Of a stretch of DNA of 32,863 bases, positions 21,591 through 28,366 are shown one piece after another (the stretch's first letter is position 1; the number at the start of each line of letters is the position of its first letter). The translations under genes were made by a program, and so were the position numbers. The DNA comes from Candidatus Aminicenantota bacterium. Lineage in GTDB: Bacteria > Acidobacteriota > Aminicenantia > Aminicenantales > Aminicenantaceae. The stretch spans positions 1-32,863 of the forward strand of contig JAUWTO010000010.1 of assembly GCA_030614685.1 (NCBI GenBank), given 5' to 3'. The notes beneath the pieces were generated by a model. That model saw only the letters and a list, made by a program, of their open reading frames with translations, made no database searches and was not told where the DNA came from.

Positions 21591-23433
21591 TTCTGCTGAG
21601 GAACTCAAGAAAACCGTAGATCACCACACGGCGCTGAGGGCCGCTGACGACAGAGTCACACTCACCGTGTCCGCCGGGACATGCGGCCAGGCCCGCGGCT
21701 CCCTGGATGTCATCGCATCCCTGGAAAATGCCATCCAGGAAAAAGGGCTGCAAGAGAAAGTCAGGGTCAAGGTCACCGGTTGCCATGGTTTCTGTGAGGC
21801 CGAACCCAACATCATCATCCAGCCTCAGGACCTTTTCTACCAGCACGTCACAACCAAGGATGCCGAGGCCATCATCCAGGAAACCGTACTCAAAGACCAG
21901 GCGGTCGAGACGCTGTTGTACAAAGACCCCGTCAACGGCCAGACTGCCAGTAAGGAGAGCGAGATACCCTTTTACACCAAACAGAACCGCCTGGTGCTGG
22001 GTGACAATGCGCTCATCGATCCGACGGACATCCGGGAATACTTCTCCATCGGCGGCTACCTGTCCCTGGCAAAAAGCCTATCAGACATGACGCCCGAGGA
22101 TGTGATAGAAACCATCACGGCATCGGGGCTTCGGGGGCGAGGCGGGGCCGGGTTCCCCACGGGAAAGAAATGGGATTTTACCCGCAAGTCGAAAGGAGAT
22201 GTGAAGTACATCATCTGCAACGCTGATGAAGGAGACCCCGGAGCGTACATGGATCGCAGCCTGCTGGAAGGGAATCCTCACCGCATGCTCGAGGGAATGA
22301 TCATCGGAGGCTACGCCATCGGCGCCAGTGAAGGCTACGTGTACATCCGGGAGGAATATCCCCTGGCCCTCAAGAACATCACTCGAGCCGTGGAACAGGC
22401 CCACGAGGCCGGCCTCCTGGGCGAGAACATCCTGGGAAGCGGCTTCAGCTTCAATGTCAAGGTCTACAAGGGAGCCGGCGCCTTTGTCTGCGGCGAAGAA
22501 ACCGCCCTGATGCAATCCATCGAAGGCAAGGTCGGAGTGCCACGTCAACGGCCCCCTTTCCCCGCAGTAAAGGGCCTGTGGAAAAAACCAACCAATATCA
22601 ACAACGTGGAGACCTGGGCTAACGTGCCCCTTATCCTGGATAGGGGTTCAGACTGGTACGCTCAGATCGGGACCGAAAGCAGCAAAGGAACCAAGATCTT
22701 CTCCCTGGTGGGCAAGATCAACAACACTGGCCTGGTGGAAGTCCCCATGGGGATCACGCTGCGGGAGATCATCTACGACATCGGCGGGGGAATCCCGGAC
22801 GGCAGGGAGTTCAAGGCTGTCCAAACCGGAGGCCCCTCCGGCGGCTGCCTTCCCAAAGAGAAGCTGGACCTGCCCATCGACTATCAAAGCTTGATGCAGG
22901 CCGGCTCCATCATGGGTTCCGGCGGCATGATCGTGATGGACGATAAAACCTGCATGGTGGACGTGGCCAAGTACTTCCTGAACTTCCTGCGGGACGAATC
23001 CTGCGGCAAATGTCTCTCCTGCCGGGAGGGAACCCAACGCATGTGGGAGATCGTCCGCAACATCACAGAAGGCCAGGGAAAAGAAGGAGACCTCGTACTG
23101 CTCGAAACCCTGGCCCATGCGGTCAAGGACGCCTCCATGTGCGGGCTGGGTCAGACAGCAGCCAATCCGGTGCTGTCCACCCTGAGGTATTTCAACGATG
23201 AGTATCTGGCCCACATCAAGGACAAAAAGTGCCCGGCCGGCGTGTGCAAGGACCTGGTCGAGTACTTCATCATCCCGGACAAATGCACGGGATGCATGGT
23301 GTGCGCCCGAGTGTGTCCCCAGGATGCCATCACCGGGGAGAAGCAGCAGGTGCACATACTGGACCAGGAAAAATGCATCAAATGCGGGGCCTGTTACGAG
23401 GCCTGCAAGTTTGACGCCATCCTCGTGGAGTGA
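21568..23433 (+). CDS. NuoF-like FMN/NADH-binding subunit with extra Fe-S domains
   Basis: A 621-residue flavoprotein. The N-terminal thioredoxin-like domain has the three cysteines usual in HydB/HndC-type proteins (C39, C72, C76). The NADH and FMN sites follow (GRGGAGFPTGKKW near 190, NADEGDPGAYMDR near 215), then an SLBB domain and the N3-type [4Fe-4S] motif SCGKCLSCREGT near 475. The C-terminus adds a two-[4Fe-4S] ferredoxin domain (CTGCMVCARVCP and CIKCGACYEAC). This extended form, unlike complex I NuoF, is typical of soluble and bifurcating enzymes such as HydB. It is the electron entry or hub of the complex encoded here. The stop overlaps the next reading frame. Confidence 0.92.
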   Translation: MASHAKINSAEELKKTVDHHTALRAADDRVTLTVSAGTCGQARGSLDVIASLENAIQEKGLQEKVRVKVTGCHGFCEAEPNIIIQPQDLFYQHVTTKDAEAIIQETVLKDQAVETLLYKDPVNGQTASKESEIPFYTKQNRLVLGDNALIDPTDIREYFSIGGYLSLAKSLSDMTPEDVIETITASGLRGRGGAGFPTGKKWDFTRKSKGDVKYIICNADEGDPGAYMDRSLLEGNPHRMLEGMIIGGYAIGASEGYVYIREEYPLALKNITRAVEQAHEAGLLGENILGSGFSFNVKVYKGAGAFVCGEETALMQSIEGKVGVPRQRPPFPAVKGLWKKPTNINNVETWANVPLILDRGSDWYAQIGTESSKGTKIFSLVGKINNTGLVEVPMGITLREIIYDIGGGIPDGREFKAVQTGGPSGGCLPKEKLDLPIDYQSLMQAGSIMGSGGMIVMDDKTCMVDVAKYFLNFLRDESCGKCLSCREGTQRMWEIVRNITEGQGKEGDLVLLETLAHAVKDASMCGLGQTAANPVLSTLRYFNDEYLAHIKDKKCPAGVCKDLVEYFIIPDKCTGCMVCARVCPQDAITGEKQQVHILDQEKCIKCGACYEACKFDAILVE

Positions 23434-23441
23434 AGAAGACC

Positions 23442-24164
23442 ATGATAAAAATGCTAATCAACAACCTGGAAGTGCAGGCCGAAGAAGGCTACACCATTCT
23501 GGACACCTGCAAATTCTACGGCCTGGAAATCCCGACGATCTGCCACAATGATGGCCTCAGCAACTACGGGGCCTGCCGTCTTTGTCTGGTCGAGATCGGA
23601 GAAGGAACAAACACCAAGATGGTCAGTTCCTGCACCTATCCGGCCCAGGAAGGCCTGGTGGTCCATACAGACACACGCCGCGTCCTGGAGACACGGAAAA
23701 TGATGATCGAGCTCATGCTGTCTACAGCACCGGGTTCGAAGATCCTTCAAGACATGGCCGCCAAGATGGGCGTCAAACAGCAGCGGTTCGAGCTCCGGAA
23801 CGAGGAGTGCATGTACTGCGGGCTGTGTGTGCGGATATGCGCGGAGCAGATGGACGCCAGAGCCATCGGGTTTCAAAATCGTGGCTATCAGCGTAAGATC
23901 TCGACGCCCTTTGACGTGAAATCCAAGGAGTGCCGACTCTGCGGAGCATGCATGTACATCTGCCCGGCCTGCCAGCTCCGCTGTCAAGGCCCGGATGCCG
24001 AAACCGCCATCTGCAGCGGATGCCTGGACATGGACCCCACCTGTGTGGATGTCTACGACGAGCTGCAGTGCTGGATGTACGATGCCGGCGAGTGTGGGAC
24101 CTGTATACGCAAACCCTCAGAAGTCGCTGACGACATCGAGGAACCCAAAGAGAAAAATGCTTAG
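23442..24164 (+). CDS. Short NuoG-like multi-Fe-S subunit
   Basis: A 240-residue protein corresponding to the N-terminus of NuoG/HydA. It has a [2Fe-2S] ferredoxin domain (C34, C45, C48, C64) and a two-[4Fe-4S] domain (C123, C126, C129, C133 and C164, C167, C170, C174). The His-Cys cluster motif that normally lies between them is missing, and no molybdopterin or hydrogenase domain follows. Instead eight extra cysteines occur from C177 to C221, perhaps another cluster. It probably wires the NuoEF-like pair to a separate catalytic partner, most likely the next gene. I favour ATG 23442; a GTG at 23430 overlapping the upstream stop as GTGA is the alternative. Confidence 0.85.
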   Translation: MIKMLINNLEVQAEEGYTILDTCKFYGLEIPTICHNDGLSNYGACRLCLVEIGEGTNTKMVSSCTYPAQEGLVVHTDTRRVLETRKMMIELMLSTAPGSKILQDMAAKMGVKQQRFELRNEECMYCGLCVRICAEQMDARAIGFQNRGYQRKISTPFDVKSKECRLCGACMYICPACQLRCQGPDAETAICSGCLDMDPTCVDVYDELQCWMYDAGECGTCIRKPSEVADDIEEPKEKNA

Positions 24165-24224
24165 CATGATTCTCGATTACATAAAAAAGACCAACTATCA
24201 AGGTAATTCATAGGAGGAATCAGA

Positions 24225-25802
24225 ATGTCTTATACAAAACTCAACAGAAGCGCAGCCACTTTGACCAAGAACAGGACCGAAGGTTCCGTCAGCCCTTTCA
24301 GCGGGATGTGTGCCACCTGTGTCGATGGCTGTATCGGAATGTGCGAGATCGGCAAGTCCGCCTACCGCGGCTCCGAAGTCCTGTATCCCCAGCCTTTCGG
24401 GATCATCACCGCGGCCTCGGAGAAGGACTACCCCGTAGATCTGTCCCACTTCACCGTGCTGGGAACCGCGGTCGGCGCCCACGGTGTCAAGGCCGATCCC
24501 GACCATGCAACTTTTGAAAAAGTCAGTGTCGCGACCAAGATCGGCGTTAACAAGGACATCAAGCTCAAGGTCCCCTTTATCGTTCCGGGCATGGGCTCCA
24601 CCAACGTGGCCAAGCAGAACTGGAAGGGTTTGGCCATCGGCGTCGCCATCAGCGGCGGCATCCTGACCATCGGCGAGAACGTGTGTGCCATGGACGAGGA
24701 TTCGGTGATCGAGAACGGGCGTGTGGTCCGTTCCCCCGACATGGAGAACCGGATCAAGTGGTTCCAGGAATGGGCGGACGGATACGGCGATGTGGTCGTG
24801 CAGTCCAACGTGGAAGACACCCGGTTGAAGGTTCAGGAATATGTTATCGAAAAGCTCGGTGTTGAGACCGTCGAGCTCAAGTGGGGGCAGGGCGCCAAGG
24901 ACATCGGCGGAGAGGTCAAGATCAAGAAGCTCGCCAAGGCCCAGGAGCTCAAGCGCAGAGGCTACATCGTGCTCCCTGATCCCGAAGATCCCCACATCAT
25001 CAAAGCCTTTGAGAGGGGCGCCTTCAAGGAATTCGAGAGACACTCCCGCCTGGGTATGGTGGAGTTCGATTCCTTCATGGCCCGTGCGGAAGAGCTCAGG
25101 GCCGCCGGCGCCAAGCGTGTCTTCCTCAAGACCGGAGCCTACCGGCCCGCAGACCTGGCCCGCGCAGTCAAGTATGCCTCGAAAGCCAAGCTCGACCTAC
25201 TGACCGTGGACGGAGCCGGCGGCGGGACCGGTATGAGCCCCTGGCGCATGATGAACGAATGGGGAGTCCCAGGCGTGGAACTCTGGTCCCTGACCTATGA
25301 GTACTGCAGGAAGCTGGATGAGAAGGGCGAGTTTGTGCCCGACCTCTGCTTTGCCGGCGGCATCACCTTCGAGGATCAGATCTACAAGGCCCTGGCGCTG
25401 GGTGCGCCCTATGTGAAGGCCATTGGCATGGCCCGGGGGCCGTTGGCCGCAGCCATGGTCGGAAAGACCATCGGCAAGCGGATCGCAGAAGACCAGATCC
25501 CGGTCTATGTCGAGCGTTTCGGCAGCAAGAAAGAAGAGATCTTCGTCACCGCTTCCGACCTGAAAAACGAGTATGGAGACCGCTTCGAGGAAATACCCAC
25601 CGGTGCCTTGGGAGTCACAGGGTATTTCACAAGACTGAACCAGGGCCTGCGTCAGCTCATGGCGGGCAACCGGAAGTTCAACCTCAGCCTGATCGAGAGA
25701 AATGACATAGCCTCGCTCACCAGGGAAGCCGCCGACATCAGCAAGATCCCCTATGTGATGGATGTCGACCAGGAAGAGGTCGAAGAGATCCTGAACAGCT
25801 GA
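24225..25802 (+). CDS. Stand-alone FMN glutamate-synthase-domain protein
   Basis: A 525-residue protein of the FMN-binding glutamate synthase family, the central TIM barrel of GltB. The VFLKTGAYRPADLAR and DGAGGGTGMSPWR segments and the AGGITFEDQIYKALALGA segment carry the FMN and phosphate-binding features. The glutaminase and GXGXG domains of full GltB are absent, and the [3Fe-4S] cysteine motif normally after the barrel is not present (IGMARGPLAAAM there). An N-terminal C29-x2-C32-x3-C36-x3-C40 set may hold a different cluster. A strong AGGAGGA site precedes the ATG and a perfect terminator follows. I infer it accepts electrons from the NuoEFG-like subunits; glutamate as product is not established. 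Confidence 0.85.
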   Translation: MSYTKLNRSAATLTKNRTEGSVSPFSGMCATCVDGCIGMCEIGKSAYRGSEVLYPQPFGIITAASEKDYPVDLSHFTVLGTAVGAHGVKADPDHATFEKVSVATKIGVNKDIKLKVPFIVPGMGSTNVAKQNWKGLAIGVAISGGILTIGENVCAMDEDSVIENGRVVRSPDMENRIKWFQEWADGYGDVVVQSNVEDTRLKVQEYVIEKLGVETVELKWGQGAKDIGGEVKIKKLAKAQELKRRGYIVLPDPEDPHIIKAFERGAFKEFERHSRLGMVEFDSFMARAEELRAAGAKRVFLKTGAYRPADLARAVKYASKAKLDLLTVDGAGGGTGMSPWRMMNEWGVPGVELWSLTYEYCRKLDEKGEFVPDLCFAGGITFEDQIYKALALGAPYVKAIGMARGPLAAAMVGKTIGKRIAEDQIPVYVERFGSKKEEIFVTASDLKNEYGDRFEEIPTGALGVTGYFTRLNQGLRQLMAGNRKFNLSLIERNDIASLTREAADISKIPYVMDVDQEEVEEILNS

Positions 25803-25829
25803 CCCATATTCTGTAGCACGGAACACCAG

Positions 25830-25876
25830 GGGGCGGAACCGGCCTGAGAGGGCCGGTTTCTGCCCCTTTTTTTTTT
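25830..25876 (+). terminator. Rho-independent terminator
   Basis: GGGGC-G-GAAACCGGCC-like arms pair around TGAGAG: left GGGGCGGAACCGGCC, right GGCCGGTTTCTGCCCC, with one internal mismatch, followed by ten consecutive T (25867-25876). It ends the operon of the NuoE-, NuoF-, NuoG- and GltB-like genes 28 bases past the last stop codon. Confidence 0.95.
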
Positions 25877-25884
25877 GCAACATA

Positions 25885-25914
25885 TTGTGCTTAAAAGCAG
25901 CGGGATGGTATACT
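25885..25914 (+). promoter_or_regulatory. Promoter of the diaminopentanoate dehydrogenase-like gene
   Basis: TTGTGC (25885-25890) and TATACT (25909-25914) are spaced by 18 bases, directly after the terminator. The start would be near 25921, about 40 bases before the ATG, with an AGGAGG ribosome site in between. Confidence 0.5.
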
Positions 25915-25959
25915 TTCTCTCTATAAAATGGACCATCGCACCATACGAGGAGGACAACC

Positions 25960-26964
25960 ATGGACAGGATGAGGGTCATCATAATGGGATGCGGCATCAT
26001 GGGCCGCAGGGTAGCAGAGGCACTGCTGCCCAAACAAAGTTTCGAAATCGTGGGCGCCCTGGACATCAACCCGGAGTTGACAGGCAGAGACCTGGGAGAA
26101 CTGTTCTCGAGCCCACAGGACACAGGCATTGTCATCGCGAACGATGCGGAGGCGCTGTTTACGCGAGTAAAAGCAGACGCCGTAGTGCAGACCACCCTGT
26201 CTCATCTTACGACCGTGCTTCCTCAGATCGAGCAGTGCCTCCAGGCGGGCCTGAATATCGTATCGACCTGCGAGGAGCTGTCCTTCCCCTGGAAGCGACA
26301 CCCTGAGCTGGCCTCTCGAATCGACAATATGGCCAAAGAGGCCGGCGTGACCGTGGTGGGGACCGGGATCAATCCCGGGTATTTGATGGACTCGCTGCCC
26401 CTGGCGCTCACCGCACCCTGCCTGCGTGTCGATTCCATACGGGTGACACGGATGATGAATTCCGCCCGGAGACGCATCCCCTTCCAGAAAAAGGTGGGAA
26501 GCAATATGACTCCCGAGGAGTTCCGCCAGAAGATCGATGACGGGATCATCACCGGGCATGTGGGCCTGCTGGAGTCGATCAACATGATCGCTTCAGGGCT
26601 GGGATGGAAGCTGGATGAGGCCGTGGAACTTCCTCCGGAGGCCGTGATTGCGGAGACGGAGACACCGAGCGGGATGGGAACCGTGCCGCCCGGGGACGTG
26701 ATCGGCCTGAGGAGTGTGGCCTATGCTAAAAAGGACGGGGAAAAAATCATTACCCTCGAGTTCATCGCCAACGCCGGTGTCAAACAAGAGTATGACGAGA
26801 TCGAGATCAAGGGCGAACCCGACATACACGAAAAGATCCTGGGTGGTGTCCATGGAGACACGGGGACCGTATCCATGACCATCAACACCATCCCCAAGAC
26901 CATCGCTGCGGTACCCGGTCTCAAGGTGATGAGCGAGCTCCCCGCCCCCTGCGCCACCCTATAG
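25960..26964 (+). CDS. 2,4-diaminopentanoate dehydrogenase-like (DapB-fold) enzyme
   Basis: A 334-residue NAD(P)-dependent enzyme. The N-terminal Rossmann motif is IIMGCGIMGRRVAEALL (G10-C-G12-x2-G15), followed by the dihydrodipicolinate-reductase-like pattern ADAVVQTTLSHLTTVLPQIEQ and VGTGINPGYLMDSLPLAL. The length and these motifs match the ornithine-fermentation enzyme Ord (2,4-diaminopentanoate dehydrogenase), which releases ammonia and yields 2-amino-4-oxopentanoate. No other ornithine-degradation gene (racemase, aminomutase, OrtAB thiolase) lies in this window, so a different amino-acid substrate is possible. It has its own promoter and is convergent with gatD, with 16 bases between the stop codons. 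Confidence 0.78.
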   Translation: MDRMRVIIMGCGIMGRRVAEALLPKQSFEIVGALDINPELTGRDLGELFSSPQDTGIVIANDAEALFTRVKADAVVQTTLSHLTTVLPQIEQCLQAGLNIVSTCEELSFPWKRHPELASRIDNMAKEAGVTVVGTGINPGYLMDSLPLALTAPCLRVDSIRVTRMMNSARRRIPFQKKVGSNMTPEEFRQKIDDGIITGHVGLLESINMIASGLGWKLDEAVELPPEAVIAETETPSGMGTVPPGDVIGLRSVAYAKKDGEKIITLEFIANAGVKQEYDEIEIKGEPDIHEKILGGVHGDTGTVSMTINTIPKTIAAVPGLKVMSELPAPCATL

Positions 26965-26980
26965 TCCCTGTCCCCTTTGC

Positions 26981-28366
26981 TTATTTGCGGAATTTCTTGA
27001 TAAACTCTTCGACTTCGGGCACCCCTCCCTGATAGATCAGGTAGCCATTGTAGGGTTCCCGCTCAGTGATGTCATCGTTCACGGGCGTCAGCATGATCTC
27101 ATTGACCTTCCCCAGGTCATTCGTTTGGCCCAATGCCCAGCCCAGTTTTATGTAGGCGACCTCAGGAAGCATGTTCTGCAGGGGGATGACGCCCAGGTCC
27201 AGCATGTCGCGTCCGGTCTCGTACACATACATGTGGACATAACCCCACAGCGTCTGCACGGTCATGTAGATCGCCACCCCCTTTTCCACGGCCCGCTTGA
27301 TGGCCGGGTAAAGCGGCTTGTTCACATGGCCGAGGCCCGTCCCCGCGATCACGATCCCTTTATAGCCGTTGTCAACCAGGCAGTCGATGACATCCGGCAT
27401 CATGTTGGGATAGTAATAGACGAGCGTGACCTTCTCCTCAAAATAGGGCAGGGCGGTCACCTTCCTGTCTCTGCGGCGCGGATTGTAGGGATGCTTGAGC
27501 ATCTCCACGCCGTCCTGCACAACCTTGGCCAGCGGGATGTCTCCAATGGTCCGGAAGGCGGAGCGGTAGGAGGAGTGCATCTTGCGAACCCGGGTTCCCC
27601 GGTGCAGGAATCCGTAGTCATCCGAAGTGGGCCCGAACATGCTCACCATGACTTCGGCGATGTCGGAGTGACCTGCCGCATAGGCGGCATGCATCAGGTT
27701 CAGGGCGGCATCCGAGCTGGGCCGGTCAGAGGACCGCTGCGAGCCCACCAGCACCACCGGCACCGGAAGATCGTCCAACATGTAGGTCAGGGCGGCGGCC
27801 GTGTGGTGGAGCGTATCGGTCCCGTGCCCGATGATGACCCCATCGATCCCCTTCCGGATCTCCTTGGCTATGGCCACGGCCAGGGTCTTGTACTGCTCAG
27901 GCCCCATGTTCTCACTGAAGACCGCAAACAGCTTGTCGGTGGTCAGGTTGCAGATATCCGCCAGTTCCGGAACGGCGCCGTACAGCTCTCCCGGGGAAAA
28001 GGCCGGGATCACGGCCCCCGTGCGGTAGTCCAGCCGGGATGCGATCGTACCGCCGGTCCCGAACAGCTTGACATTGGGTTTGTCATCCGAATACGGGAAT
28101 TCCTTCTCAGGGATCTGGTAATGTGCCTTCTGATACCCCAGCTCTGTGATGGATCGAATGGTGTTGACCTTGATCCCGATATTGTAGCCCGTGGCGATCT
28201 TAAGGACGATGTGCTGGTCGTCATCGCTCTCCGATCGGGGCAGGATGGTCCCTTCAAAAAGCCCGCGGGTCGTGTCCATCCTGACCAGGCCCCAGACACG
28301 AGCGTGAAGGTCCTGCAGGACCTTCAGCGCCTGCCCCTTGTAGCCCTGGAAGATGTCGTCGCTCAT
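26981..28366 (-). CDS. gatD: Glu-tRNA(Gln) amidotransferase subunit D (archaeal type)
   Basis: Asparaginase-like glutaminase subunit that supplies ammonia to GatE for converting Glu-tRNA(Gln) to Gln-tRNA(Gln). The 461-residue protein starts with the small beta-barrel typical of GatD (about 1-90), then an L-asparaginase I/II fold. The catalytic threonine T107 is in LFGTGGTIASR and the second active-site pair T183-D184 in GHGTDTLHHT. LVGSQRSSDRPSSD follows. The N-terminal barrel and the adjacency to gatE separate it from ordinary asparaginases. Its ATG overlaps the gatE stop by four bases. GatDE is considered an archaeal system, so its presence here suggests transfer. Confidence 0.92.
   Translation of the reverse strand: MSDDIFQGYKGQALKVLQDLHARVWGLVRMDTTRGLFEGTILPRSESDDDQHIVLKIATGYNIGIKVNTIRSITELGYQKAHYQIPEKEFPYSDDKPNVKLFGTGGTIASRLDYRTGAVIPAFSPGELYGAVPELADICNLTTDKLFAVFSENMGPEQYKTLAVAIAKEIRKGIDGVIIGHGTDTLHHTAAALTYMLDDLPVPVVLVGSQRSSDRPSSDAALNLMHAAYAAGHSDIAEVMVSMFGPTSDDYGFLHRGTRVRKMHSSYRSAFRTIGDIPLAKVVQDGVEMLKHPYNPRRRDRKVTALPYFEEKVTLVYYYPNMMPDVIDCLVDNGYKGIVIAGTGLGHVNKPLYPAIKRAVEKGVAIYMTVQTLWGYVHMYVYETGRDMLDLGVIPLQNMLPEVAYIKLGWALGQTNDLGKVNEIMLTPVNDDITEREPYNGYLIYQGGVPEVEEFIKKFRK

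Noticed and set aside
21096-24164. Complex I (nuoEFG) or an HydABC hydrogenase
   Set aside because: No membrane nuo subunits are present, and the NuoG-like protein ends before any molybdopterin or H-cluster domain, so neither complex is encoded here.
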